Source: Yinghuangia seranimata
Lineage (GTDB): Bacteria; Actinomycetota; Actinomycetes; Streptomycetales; Streptomycetaceae
Assembly (NCBI RefSeq): GCF_029953285.1
Contig: NZ_JASAOI010000048.1
Coordinates: 1-64,000, forward strand
DNA: 64,000 bases
Direction: 5' to 3'
Positions 25,280 to 34,031 of the stretch are shown here, one piece after another. Every line of letters begins with the position of its first letter. The first letter of the stretch is position 1. The notes beneath the pieces are model-generated. The model did not search any database, was not told the DNA's origin, and saw nothing but the letters and a program-made list of their open reading frames with translations. A program made the translations under genes and the position numbers.

Positions 25280-26029
25280 CTACTCGAAGGACAGCGGAAC
25301 CACCTCGAAGGAGGCGGCGTAGCGGGTGCCCAGGCGGGAGCCGGCGGTGCGGGAGAAGCCTTCGAGCCATTCCTCGGCGTCGGCCATGGCGCCGCCGAGG
25401 CCGGCGAGGTAGGCGGCGTGGGCTTCGAGGGAGGCGACGCCGCGGGGGAAGGTCGCGGTGGTGTCGACGGCGTGGGCGGCCTGTGGGGAGCCCGCGGCCC
25501 AGACCTCCTTGACGCCGTTCCACGGCTCGAGGCCTTCGGACTCGGCGAGCTCGCGGAAGACCCAGCGGTTGCCGGCGTCGCGGCAGCCGTCGAGGACGGC
25601 GCGGCCGGCCGCGATGTGGTCGGCCTGGTTGGGCACCGTGCCGCCGTAGGTCTCGCGCCAGTTGCCGGTGATGACGATCTCGGGCCGGTGCCGGCGCACG
25701 ACGCGGGCGACCTCGCGGCGCAGCGGCAGGCCGTACTCGAGGACGCCGTCGGGCAGGCCGAGGAACTCCACGGTGTCCACGCCGACCAGCGCGGCGGAGG
25801 CGACCTGCTCGGCCTCGCGCAGCGGCTTCGCCTTGTCGGGGTGCATGCCGTCGATGCCGGCCTCGCCGCTGGTGAGCATCACGTAGACGACCTTCTTGCC
25901 CTGGTCGGTCCACCGCGCGACGGCGGCCGCCGCGCCGTACTCCATGTCGTCGGGGTGGGCGACGATGGCGACCGCGGTCGACCAGTCCTCACGCAGCGGT
26001 TCGAACGGCGCCGGTGCCTGCTCGGTCAT
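25280..26029 (-). CDS. PIG-L/LmbE family zinc deacetylase
   Basis: 249 residues, typical for PIG-L N-deacetylases. The metal motif AHPDDMEYG (about residues 21-29) gives His-Pro-Asp-Asp, and PNQADHIAAGRAVLDG carries the second conserved His further on. Relatives remove acetyl groups from GlcNAc-linked substrates (MshB and Mca in mycothiol metabolism, and glycopeptide tailoring enzymes). The protein has no signal peptide, so it is cytoplasmic. ATG 26029 follows AAGGGAG. It is 112 nt downstream of the response regulator gene on the same strand and could share its transcript. Confidence 0.9.
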   Translation of the reverse strand: MTEQAPAPFEPLREDWSTAVAIVAHPDDMEYGAAAAVARWTDQGKKVVYVMLTSGEAGIDGMHPDKAKPLREAEQVASAALVGVDTVEFLGLPDGVLEYGLPLRREVARVVRRHRPEIVITGNWRETYGGTVPNQADHIAAGRAVLDGCRDAGNRWVFRELAESEGLEPWNGVKEVWAAGSPQAAHAVDTTATFPRGVASLEAHAAYLAGLGGAMADAEEWLEGFSRTAGSRLGTRYAASFEVVPLSFE

Positions 26030-26141
26030 GGGGCTCCCTTTCAGGGCGAACGATCGGACATGTCCCCCCATCGTCGCAGCGGCGGGGGGCGACCGTGGCG
26101 CTACGGCGCGATGTCGGCCGGTCCCGCGGCTGGTCACGCGG

Positions 26142-26795
26142 CTATTCGCCCGGGCGTGGCAGGAGGCCCTGCTCCATGGCGACGGTCACGGCCGCGGTGC
26201 GGTCGTCGACGCCGAGTTTGGCGAAGGCGCGCAGCAGGTGCGTCTTGACGGTGGCCTCGCCGATGTAGAGCTCGCGGCCGATCTCGGCGTTGGTGAGTCC
26301 GCGGGCGACGAGGCCGAGGACCTGCGTCTCGCGGGGGCTGAGGGACTCGCGGGCGGGGGCGCGCATGCGGGTCACGAGTTTGGCGGCGACCGGGGGCGCG
26401 AGGACGGTTTCGCCGCGTGCGGCGGCCCGTACGGCGGCGGCGAGTTCGGCGCGCGGCGTGTCCTTGAGGAGGTAGCCGGCGGCGCCCGCCTCGACGGCCC
26501 GGACGATGTCGGTGTCGGTGTCGTACGTGGTGAGGATCAGCACGCGCACGCCGGGCAGTTCGCGGGTGATCCGGCCGGTGGCGGTGACCCCGTCGGTGCC
26601 GGGCATGCGCAGGTCCATGAGCACGACGTCCGGCCGTAGTTCGGCGGCCAGCGCGACGGCGGCCGCGCCGTCCTCGGCGGCGCCGACGACCTCCAGGTCG
26701 GGCTCGTTGGTGAGCATGCCGGCCAGGCCTTCGCGGACCACCGGGTGGTCGTCGGCCAGCAGCAGGCGGATGACGGCGGGGCCGGGCTCGGCCAT
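26142..26795 (-). CDS. NarL/LuxR-type response regulator
   Basis: 217 residues. The receiver domain (about 9-125) has acidic pair Asp15/Asp16, phospho-acceptor Asp61 in VVLMDLRMPG, a Thr in LILTTYD and Lys in YLLKDTP. The LuxR helix-turn-helix (about 153-212) begins SLSPRETQVLGLVARG and continues NAEIGRELYIGEATVKTHL. It starts two bases after the histidine-kinase stop codon, so the pair is translationally linked. The obvious target is its own operon, whose promoter region carries a 30-bp palindrome. Confidence 0.95.
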   Translation of the reverse strand: MAEPGPAVIRLLLADDHPVVREGLAGMLTNEPDLEVVGAAEDGAAAVALAAELRPDVVLMDLRMPGTDGVTATGRITRELPGVRVLILTTYDTDTDIVRAVEAGAAGYLLKDTPRAELAAAVRAAARGETVLAPPVAAKLVTRMRAPARESLSPRETQVLGLVARGLTNAEIGRELYIGEATVKTHLLRAFAKLGVDDRTAAVTVAMEQGLLPRPGE

Positions 26796-26797
26796 GG

Positions 26798-28090
26798 TCA
26801 GGGCACCTCCACGCGTACCGTCGTGCCCGCTCCCGGGGCGCTGTCGAGGTCCAGTCTCCCGCGCGCCTGCTCGATGCGGGCGCGCATCCCCCGCAGGCCG
26901 TAGCCGCCCGCCGCGGTGCCGGTGCCCGCGCCGGTCGTTCCGGTGCCGGGGGCGGTCTCGGCGGGGGCGAAGCCGCGGCCGTCGTCGGTGACGGTCAGGC
27001 GCACGCCGACCGGCCGGTAGGCGAGTTCGGCGGACACCGCCGTCGCGTCCGCGTGCTTGCGGATGTTCGCGAGGCACTCCTGGAGCGTCCGCACCAGCAC
27101 GACCTGCGTGGTGGCGGGCAGGTCGCGGGGCGTTCCGGCGACCCGGAACTCGGCGGCGACGTCGAGCTCTTCGGCGAGCCCGGCCACGGCCCGGCCGAGC
27201 GCGTCGTGCAGGGAGCCGCCGTCGAGTTCGGCGGGGTCCTGGGCGGCGACGAGCGCGCGGGCCTCGGTGAGGTTCTCCCGCGCGGTACGGGCGGCGAGGT
27301 CGAGCCTGCGGCGGGTGCCCTCGGGGTCGGTGTCGAGCGACGCGTCGGCGGCCTGCAGGAGCATGAGGATGCTGGTGAAGCCCTGGGCGAGCGTGTCGTG
27401 GATCTCCTGGGCCATGCGCTGGCGTTCGGTGAGCACGCCGGCCTCGTGGTGCGACGCGGCGAGCGCGGCGCGGGTGCGCTCCAGCTCCTGGATGAGCCTG
27501 CCGCGGCGCTCGGACTCGCGGATCAGCACGGTGGTGACGAACCCGAGGCCGAGGCTGGTGAGGACCGCGACGCCGACGGTGATGGCGGCGTCGGCGATCT
27601 GGCCGCCGCCGGTGCCGTCGTGGACCACCGAGCAGACGCCGGCGGTGACGGCGACGAGCGCGACGGCGGAGACCTTGGCCCAGCCCCGGTCGAGGATGGC
27701 GACGCAGTGCGGGAAGACGACGTACAGGATGATCAGGCCGTGCGGTGCGGTCAGCCCGATGACGACGACGGTCGCGTAGGAGACCGCGAGGAAGGCGTAC
27801 GCCGCGGGCCCTTCGGGGCGGCCGCCGGACATGATCGGCGCGAGCAGCGTGAAGTAGGCGAGGGCGTAGACACCGAGGGCGACGTACGCGACGGCGGGCG
27901 CCCCGCGCGAGGCGGTCAGCAGCCCGCTCACCAGCACGACGATGCCGAAGGCGATGTGCCACACGCCCACCACCTGGCCGCGCCAGCCGCGGTCCGCGGG
28001 CAGGCTCGCCGCCCACGGCGTCAGGTCGTCCGCCGGGGTCGGGCCGTCAGCGCCCGTCAGCCCGTCCGCGTCCGCGTCCGTCACGGTCAT
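26798..28090 (-). CDS. NarL/DesK-type sensor histidine kinase
   Basis: 430 residues. About six membrane helices (residues 40-190) form the input domain without a large extracellular loop. The HisKA_3 dimerisation segment follows: ERQRMAQEIHDTLAQG with phospho-acceptor His231. The ATPase domain has ECLANIRKHADA (N-box) and DDGRGFAP, a Gly/Thr-rich insert, and GGYGLRGMRARIE (G-box). Its ATG overlaps the permease stop by four bases (ATGA). Such ABC-plus-kinase operons commonly sense envelope stress or lipid-like antibiotics; the signal here is unknown. Confidence 0.95.
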   Translation of the reverse strand: MTVTDADADGLTGADGPTPADDLTPWAASLPADRGWRGQVVGVWHIAFGIVVLVSGLLTASRGAPAVAYVALGVYALAYFTLLAPIMSGGRPEGPAAYAFLAVSYATVVVIGLTAPHGLIILYVVFPHCVAILDRGWAKVSAVALVAVTAGVCSVVHDGTGGGQIADAAITVGVAVLTSLGLGFVTTVLIRESERRGRLIQELERTRAALAASHHEAGVLTERQRMAQEIHDTLAQGFTSILMLLQAADASLDTDPEGTRRRLDLAARTARENLTEARALVAAQDPAELDGGSLHDALGRAVAGLAEELDVAAEFRVAGTPRDLPATTQVVLVRTLQECLANIRKHADATAVSAELAYRPVGVRLTVTDDGRGFAPAETAPGTGTTGAGTGTAAGGYGLRGMRARIEQARGRLDLDSAPGAGTTVRVEVP

Positions 28091-28944
28091 CCCTCGTCCT
28101 CGCCCTTCCAGCGGAACCACTTCAGGCACATGATGGCCCCGACGACCACCCACGCGGCGAGGACCATGGCCGTGCGGCCGTGCTCCCAGCCGCCGGCGGG
28201 CTCGACCGACGCGTAGGCGTCGGGCAGGAACACCGAGCGCATGCCCTGGCACATCCACTTGAGCGGGAAGACCGCGGACACGATCTGCACGCCCTTGGGC
28301 AGCTGCGAGAAGATCACGAACACGCCGGAGATGAACTGCAGCACCATGACGGGCAGCAGCACGACCGGGCCGCCGTTCTCGCCCTTGACCAGGTTGCTCG
28401 CGACCAGCCCGATGAGCGTGCAGGCGGTCGCGCCGAGCAGGTAGACCCACACGAACGTGAACCAGCGGCCCGGGTCGGCGGGCAGTTCGAGACCGAAGAA
28501 CGCGGCGCCGAGCCCGAGCAGGATCGCGGCCTGGACGAGGCTCGTCACGACGACCATCGCGATCTTGCCGAGGAAGTACGCGGCGGGCGGCATCGGCGTG
28601 GCGCGCAGTCGCTTGAGGGTGCCGTTGTGGCGTTCGCCGCCGACCTGGAGGGCGAGGCTCTGCAGGCAGGTGGACATCACGCCCATCGCCAGCATGCCCG
28701 TGACGTACACCTGTTGTGTGCTGACCCCGGTGGCCTTGTCGGTCTCGTCGAAGATCGAGGCGAGCAGCAGGAACATCACCAGCGGCATCGAGAAGGTGAA
28801 GAACATCGCGCCCTTGTTCCGGAAGAACTGGCGGACCTCCAGGACCGCGCGGGCCCGGCCGATGCGCAGCGCTGAGGGTGCGGCGATGGCGCGGACGCGC
28901 GGGGTGCGCGCAGGGGTGCGGACGACGGCCGGCGTCGTGGTCAT
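28087..28944 (-). CDS. ABC-2 type exporter permease
   Basis: 285 residues with six predicted helices. The N-terminal amphipathic lead LEVRQFFRNKGAMFFTF, an extracytoplasmic loop after helix 1 and the QVGGERHNGTLKRLRATPM coupling-helix region are typical of ABC-2/DrrB-like permeases. It pairs with the ATPase encoded just upstream to export a drug, lipid or small molecule. The gene overlaps both neighbours by four bases (ATGA), so ATPase, permease and kinase are made in fixed ratio. Confidence 0.93.
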   Translation of the reverse strand: MTTTPAVVRTPARTPRVRAIAAPSALRIGRARAVLEVRQFFRNKGAMFFTFSMPLVMFLLLASIFDETDKATGVSTQQVYVTGMLAMGVMSTCLQSLALQVGGERHNGTLKRLRATPMPPAAYFLGKIAMVVVTSLVQAAILLGLGAAFFGLELPADPGRWFTFVWVYLLGATACTLIGLVASNLVKGENGGPVVLLPVMVLQFISGVFVIFSQLPKGVQIVSAVFPLKWMCQGMRSVFLPDAYASVEPAGGWEHGRTAMVLAAWVVVGAIMCLKWFRWKGEDEG

Positions 28945-29798
28945 CGCGTCTCTCCGATCAGCTGCAGGTAGGTGTCCTCGAGCGAGGGGCGGTACACGGA
29001 CAGGTCGGGCACCTCGCCCCCGAGCCGCGCGGCGAGTTCGCCGACCAGCGCGGTGGGGCCGTCGGTGACCGCCTCGCGCGGCGCGCCGTGCTCGGTCCAG
29101 CGGACGGTGGCGGGCGCGAGGTGGCGGCCGCCGAGCCGGTCGGGGGTGTCGACGTCGACGATGCGGCCGCCGGCCAGGACGCCGACCCGGTCGGCCAGCT
29201 GCTCGGCCTCGTCCAGGTAGTGCGTGGTCAGCAGGATCGTGGTGCCGCCGTCGCGCAGCGACGCGACCAGGTCCCAGAACCGGCGCCGCACCTCGGGGTC
29301 GAACCCTGTGGTGGGTTCGTCGAGGAAGAGCAGCTCGGGGTCGCCGAGGATGCCGAGCGCGACGTCCAGGCGGCGGCGCTGCCCGCCGGACAGCTGCGCG
29401 GTGCGCCGGCCGGCCTCGGCGGCGAGCCCGACCGCCTCGACCACCTCGTCGGGGTCGCGCGGCGCCGGATAGTAGAGCGCGAAGTGGTGCACGATCTCAC
29501 GCACCGTCAGCTCGGCGAAGTCGCGCGACTCCTGGAGCACGATGCCGATCCGGGCGCGCCACGCGGTGTCGGCCGCGGCCGGGTCGACGCCGAGCACGGC
29601 GACCTCGCCCGCGTCGCGGCGGCGCTGGCCTTCGAGGATCTCGGTGGTGGTGGTCTTCCCGGCGCCGTTGGGGCCGAGCAACGCGAAGATCTCGCCGGTG
29701 TGCACGTCCAGGTCGACGCCGTCGACCGCGGTGTGCGCGCCGTAGGTCTTGCGCAGTCCCCGGACCCGGACCGCCGGGCCGCCCGCTGTTTTCTCCAT
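28941..29798 (-). CDS. ABC transporter ATP-binding protein
   Basis: 285 residues. Walker A is LLGPNGAGKTTT, the signature is AQLSGGQRRRLDVALG, Walker B is PELLFLDEPTTGFDPE and the switch His is in ILLTTHYLDEAEQLADR. The C-terminal extension of about 70 residues is typical for DrrA-like exporters. ATG 29798 removes an upstream in-frame extension without homology. It is the first gene of a four-gene operon (ATPase, permease, kinase, regulator), starting 54 nt downstream of a perfect 30-bp palindrome. Confidence 0.94.
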   Translation of the reverse strand: MEKTAGGPAVRVRGLRKTYGAHTAVDGVDLDVHTGEIFALLGPNGAGKTTTTEILEGQRRRDAGEVAVLGVDPAAADTAWRARIGIVLQESRDFAELTVREIVHHFALYYPAPRDPDEVVEAVGLAAEAGRRTAQLSGGQRRRLDVALGILGDPELLFLDEPTTGFDPEVRRRFWDLVASLRDGGTTILLTTHYLDEAEQLADRVGVLAGGRIVDVDTPDRLGGRHLAPATVRWTEHGAPREAVTDGPTALVGELAARLGGEVPDLSVYRPSLEDTYLQLIGETR

Positions 29799-29851
29799 GC
29801 CCCGAGACTGCCGTCGGCGGGCCCGCGCACGGGACGTACGAGCGGCTGACA

Positions 29852-29881
29852 GCGGCTGTCCACCGATCGGTGGACAGCCGC
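29852..29881. promoter_or_regulatory. Perfect 30-bp palindrome in the ABC/two-component operon promoter
   Basis: The 15-base half GCGGCTGTCCACCGA (29852-29866) is followed directly by its exact reverse complement (29867-29881). A further copy of AGCGGCTG lies at 29841-29848, ten bases from the one at 29851. The site is 54-83 nt upstream of the ATPase start and about 110 nt from the divergent sugar dehydrogenase. It is a likely binding site for the operon's own LuxR-type regulator. Confidence 0.75.
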
Positions 29882-29990
29882 CGCGGACGCCATTGTGAGT
29901 AATTCGCAACCTCGTGCGTCTTCCGGGCGGCGCCGGGTCTGAGTAGCTTCGTCCCTCCCAGCCGAGGCTCGTTCGGTCTGAGGGGTACCC

Positions 29991-32900
29991 GTGGGGGGTC
30001 CTGTCATCAACACACACCGTCGCCTACGCACGCGCAGATCCCGTCTGCACGTCGCCGCGGCCGTGGGCATCGTGCTCGCGCTGACCGCGTCGGTCTTCAC
30101 GTTCCTGAACCTGACCCGACGCAGTGAGGCGGCCGAAGCGCTGCCTCCCGGCTTCTCGTTCCGCGAGCAGCCCACCGGCCAGCAGCAGTGGACGCTCACC
30201 GACTTCGCCTACACGCCGGACGGCGGCTACTTCACCGCCGGCAAGACCGGGCACATCGCCTGGATCTCACCGGACGGCCGCGTCGTACCGGTCGCCGACG
30301 TGCCGACCGAGGCGGTGGACGACCTCGGCCTGATCGGCCTCGCGGTCGCACCGGACTACGCGACGTCGCGCACGATCTACACGGCACGCGCGTCGGACGC
30401 CAAGACGCTGCGGCTGAGCTCGTTCCACGTCGAGGGCACCGGCGAACCGACCGGCGTCGGCGCCGAGCACATCATGCTGGAGGCGCCGCGGCGCGCGGAC
30501 ATCGCCGTGCACGCGATCACCGGCGTGGTGGCCGCCCCCGACGGCACGGTGTGGGTGTCCGTGGGCGACAACGCGGACTACCGCGCGATGGACCCGCGGG
30601 CCCTCGACGCGCAGAACCCGGACGTGATCTTCGGCAAGCTGCTGCACGTCACGTCCACCGGCGCCGGTGTGCCGACCAACCCCGGCTACAACGCGGCCGA
30701 TCCGACGTCGTGGCGCAGCCGCACGTACGCCTCGGGCTTCCGCAGCCCGTTCCGCCTCTCCCTCGACCCGGTGACGGGCGCGCCGATGGTCGGCGACGTC
30801 GGCTGGTCGTCGTGGGAGGAGGTCGACCTCGTGCAGCCCGGCAACAACTACGGGTGGCCGTGCTGGGAGGGCGACGCCCCGACCGCGGACTACCGCGACC
30901 TGCCCGGCTGCAAGGGCGTCTCGGCGAGCGGGCCGCTGTACACGTACAGCCACAACGGCGCGAACGGATGCGTCACCGGCGGCATCGTGTACACCGGCAC
31001 GTCGTACCCGGAGCAGTACCGCGGCACCTACTTCTTCGGCGACTACAGCCTGCGCAAGCTGTGGACGCTGCCGCTGCGCGACGGCGCCGGGCAGCCGCTG
31101 GCCCACCCGGTCGCGACCGACTTCGGCACCGAGACCGGCGCGGTGGTGAAGCTGGCGGCCGCGCCGAACGGCGACATCGTCAGCGCCGACCTGGTCGCCA
31201 ACAAGATCCGGCGGCTGGTGTACGAGGCCGGCAACCGCGCGCCGACGGCCTCCGCGACCAGCACCGTCGACGCCGCCGCGATGAAGGTGGACTTCGACGC
31301 GTCGGGGTCGAGCGACCTGGACGGCGACCAGCTCACCTACGCCTGGGACTTCGGCGACGGCTCGACCGGCACCGGCGTGAAGGTGTCGCACACCTACAGC
31401 GCGCCCGACGCGGTCGTGGCCACCCTCACCGTGACCGACCCCGGCGGCAAGACCGGCGAGTACCGGATCAAGGTGATCCCGAACCACGCGGCGCCGAAGC
31501 TGAGTTGGACCGGGCCGACGGACGAGGCCCGGTTCAAGGTCAACGACCCCATCCACTTCGACGCGACGGCGACCGACGCCTCGGGCGGCGCGCTGCCGAT
31601 CACGTGGACGAAGCAGATGGTGCACTGCTACGGCGGCGGCTGCCACGTCCACCCGGACGGCACCAGCCAGGTCGCCAACACCTACGAGACGCCGTTCGTC
31701 GACCACGGCGATGACACGCACATCCAGCTGACGGCGACGACGACCGACGCCGAAGGCGTGACCACGCAGCGCGTGTACAACGCGTGGCCGAAGCTGGTGA
31801 CGCTCACCGTCGCGTCCGACATCCCGGCCGCGGTGACCATCAACACGCACCAGGCCCAGACCGTGGAGGTCGCCTCCGGCGCCGCGGTGACCGTGACCGC
31901 GCCGCAGAAGTCGAACGACGGCGTCGCGACGTTCGTCGGCTGGCCGACCAGCGGCGACCGCACGCGCACGCTCACCATGCCCGACCACGACCTGACCCTG
32001 ACGCTCGGCTACGACACGCCGATCGACCAGGCCGTCAAGCCGGGCGGGCCGCTGGCCGGGCTGGGCGCGCCCACCGGCGCCGAGGTCGGCGACGCGGCGC
32101 TGCGGTACCGGGACTTCGCGAACGGCCGGGCGTACTGGAGCCCGGCGACGGGCGTGCACTCGGTGCGCGGCGCGGCGCTGACCGCGTACCTCGCGCAGGG
32201 CGGCGCCACCGCGTTCGGCCCGCCGAGCACGGAGGAGCAGGTGGCGTCCGACGGCGTCGCGCGCTTCACGGTGTTCGGTGCCGCGGGTACGGCGGCGGTC
32301 TACACGACGCCCACCACCGGCAGCCACCTGATGTGGGGCGGCATCTACGCCAAGTGGAAGGCGCTCGGCGCGGAGAAGGGCACGGTCGGCTACCCCGTCA
32401 CGGACGAGGGCAACACCGGGCGTCCGGGCGGCCGTTACAACAACTTCGAGCACGGCAGCATCACGTGGTCGGCGACGACCGGCGCGCACGCGGTGAGCGG
32501 CGTCTTCGCCCAGAAGTTCGCGGAGTTCGGCTGGGACGCGGGGCCGCTCGGCTTCCCGACCACCGACGAGGCCGACACCGGGCGGCCCGGCGGCCGGTAC
32601 ATCAACTTCCAGGGCGGCACGATCATCTGGAACGCGGCGACCGGCGTGCACGGTGTGTACGGCGGCATCGGCCAGAAGTGGGGCGAGGCGGGATGGGACG
32701 CCGGGTACCTCGGCTTCCCGGCGACCGATGAGGCGAACACCGGGCATCCCGGCGGTCGTTACCAGGTGTTCCAGGGCGGCACCGCCTACTGGTCGCCCGA
32801 CACCGGGGCGCAGATCGTGCACGGCGCGATCGCCGACAAGTACGCGCAGTACGGGTGGGACGCCGGCATCCTCGCGTTCCCGACGACGAGCGAGCTGCCG

Positions 32901-33143
32901 ACGACGCAGAAGCCCGGCGCGTACAACCACTTCCAGAACGGCTCGATCTTCTGGTCCCCGGCGACCGGCGCGCACATGATCCGCGGCGGTATCCGGGACA
33001 AGTGGGCGTCGATGGGCTGGGAGAACTCCTCGCTCGGGTTCCCGACCAGCGAGGAGTACGACATCGCGGGCGGGCGTCGCCAGGACTTCCAGGGCGGGTA
33101 CATCACCTGGACGCCGAAGGGCGGTGCGGTGAGCCACCGGTAG
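29991..33143 (+). CDS. Secreted PQQ-type sugar dehydrogenase with PKD and LGFP repeats
   Basis: 1050 residues. An N-terminal signal/anchor helix (about 21-42) is followed by a six-bladed glucose/sorbosone dehydrogenase propeller (about 50-410) with DLGLIGLAVAPDY, GFRSPFRLSLDP and EEVDLVQPGNNYGWPCWEG. A PKD domain (about 415-497, SDLDGDQLTYAWDFGDGS) and a beta-rich linker come next. Six to seven LGFP repeats (about 683-1045) occupy the C-terminus, with cores such as LGFPTTDEADTG and LGFPATDEANTG. LGFP repeats associate with the cell wall. The enzyme would oxidise a sugar or polyol outside the membrane and stay wall-attached. GTG 29991 has GAGGGG. Confidence 0.92.
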   Translation: MGGPVINTHRRLRTRRSRLHVAAAVGIVLALTASVFTFLNLTRRSEAAEALPPGFSFREQPTGQQQWTLTDFAYTPDGGYFTAGKTGHIAWISPDGRVVPVADVPTEAVDDLGLIGLAVAPDYATSRTIYTARASDAKTLRLSSFHVEGTGEPTGVGAEHIMLEAPRRADIAVHAITGVVAAPDGTVWVSVGDNADYRAMDPRALDAQNPDVIFGKLLHVTSTGAGVPTNPGYNAADPTSWRSRTYASGFRSPFRLSLDPVTGAPMVGDVGWSSWEEVDLVQPGNNYGWPCWEGDAPTADYRDLPGCKGVSASGPLYTYSHNGANGCVTGGIVYTGTSYPEQYRGTYFFGDYSLRKLWTLPLRDGAGQPLAHPVATDFGTETGAVVKLAAAPNGDIVSADLVANKIRRLVYEAGNRAPTASATSTVDAAAMKVDFDASGSSDLDGDQLTYAWDFGDGSTGTGVKVSHTYSAPDAVVATLTVTDPGGKTGEYRIKVIPNHAAPKLSWTGPTDEARFKVNDPIHFDATATDASGGALPITWTKQMVHCYGGGCHVHPDGTSQVANTYETPFVDHGDDTHIQLTATTTDAEGVTTQRVYNAWPKLVTLTVASDIPAAVTINTHQAQTVEVASGAAVTVTAPQKSNDGVATFVGWPTSGDRTRTLTMPDHDLTLTLGYDTPIDQAVKPGGPLAGLGAPTGAEVGDAALRYRDFANGRAYWSPATGVHSVRGAALTAYLAQGGATAFGPPSTEEQVASDGVARFTVFGAAGTAAVYTTPTTGSHLMWGGIYAKWKALGAEKGTVGYPVTDEGNTGRPGGRYNNFEHGSITWSATTGAHAVSGVFAQKFAEFGWDAGPLGFPTTDEADTGRPGGRYINFQGGTIIWNAATGVHGVYGGIGQKWGEAGWDAGYLGFPATDEANTGHPGGRYQVFQGGTAYWSPDTGAQIVHGAIADKYAQYGWDAGILAFPTTSELPTTQKPGAYNHFQNGSIFWSPATGAHMIRGGIRDKWASMGWENSSLGFPTSEEYDIAGGRRQDFQGGYITWTPKGGAVSHR

Positions 33144-33163
33144 CGGACCCGACGGCGGACGTG

Positions 33164-33210
33164 CACAGGCCCGCCGCGACCCCGGTACGTGGGTCGGCGG
33201 CGGGCCTGTG
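33164..33210. terminator. Large bidirectional terminator hairpin
   Basis: CACAGGCCCGCCG (from 33164) pairs with CGGCGGGCCTGTG (to 33210), extended by CGACCC/GGGTCG with one bulge and an 8-nt loop, between convergent genes. Confidence 0.85.
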
Positions 33211-33296
33211 GCGCTCGGCGGGTTCCGTGGAAACAGGGGTGCCCACGAACTCCCGCCGTCCCGCGGACCGACCGTCCCTCGGCCGCGGGTGGCGGG

Positions 33297-33782
33297 TCAG
33301 CCGGCGAGGCCGGCGTATGCGCCCTTGTAGAAGAGCAACGGAGCGGCGTCGCGCGGCAGTTCGAGCGCGCCGACGCGGCCGATGACGATCTCGTGGTCGC
33401 CGCCGGGCACGACGTGCTCGACGTTGGCCTCGATCCACGCGAGGCTGCCCGCCAGGCGGGGCGCGCCGTTGCCGGCCGGCTCCCAGTCCACGTCGGCGAA
33501 CTTCTCGCCGCCGCTCCGGCCCATCGCACGGCACACGTCCTGCTGGTCCTCGGCGAGGACGTTGACGACGAAGCGGCCCGCGGCACGGATGCGCGGCCAG
33601 GTGGTGGAGGTGAGGGCGGGCGCGAACGAGATGTACGCGGGCTCCAGCGAGAGCGACGTGAAGGACTGGCACGCCATGCCGACCGGGTCGCCGTCGTGCA
33701 CCGCGGTGATGACGGTGACGCCGGTGCAGAAGTGGCCCATCACCTGGCGCATGCGCGCGGAGTCGATCGTGGCGCTGGTCAT
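33297..33782 (-). CDS. Flavin reductase-like protein (FMN-binding split barrel)
   Basis: 161 residues, one complete flavin reductase domain. Family blocks are FCTGVTVITAVHDGDPVGMACQSF, broken here as FCTGVTVIT and PVGMACQSF, then SLSLEPAYISFAP, GRFVVNVLAEDQ and GGDHEIVIGRV. These proteins supply reduced FMN or FAD to a two-component monooxygenase (HsaB, HpaC type). No flavin monooxygenase lies beside it, so its partner is elsewhere. ATG 33782 has a GGGG-type ribosome site. The promoter contains a 19-bp AT-rich inverted repeat, so it is probably under MarR- or TetR-type control. Confidence 0.9.
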   Translation of the reverse strand: MTSATIDSARMRQVMGHFCTGVTVITAVHDGDPVGMACQSFTSLSLEPAYISFAPALTSTTWPRIRAAGRFVVNVLAEDQQDVCRAMGRSGGEKFADVDWEPAGNGAPRLAGSLAWIEANVEHVVPGGDHEIVIGRVGALELPRDAAPLLFYKGAYAGLAG

Positions 33783-33832
33783 GGCGGCCCCTGGAGAACG
33801 TAGAGCGGCAAGCGGTGCGAATACAGCAGCGA

Positions 33833-33851
33833 ATACAACTAATAGTTGTAT
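33833..33851 (-). promoter_or_regulatory. AT-rich inverted repeat in flavin reductase promoter
   Basis: ATACAACT-AAT-AGTTGTAT, 8-bp perfect arms, 51-69 nt upstream of the flavin reductase start. Its composition stands out in this GC-rich DNA and fits a MarR-family operator. Confidence 0.65.
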
Positions 33852-34031
33852 GACTTTTCGGTATGTCTATGAGAGCGGCTTTCCCCCGGCCCGTCAAGAG
33901 GTCGGGCGAGGTGCGGCGTACGCCACGTCGGGGCGGGAACTGGAAGACCCCTCCCCACGTCCTGCTGATGGCAGTACCGTCTGTGCGGAAAACCGGACCT
34001 AAAGCAGCAAAGATCCTCGGAGGGAATCCCC

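Noticed and set aside
33182-33297. A small gene between the sugar dehydrogenase and flavin reductase genes
   Set aside because: The stretch is mostly a terminator hairpin and no start with a ribosome site is present.
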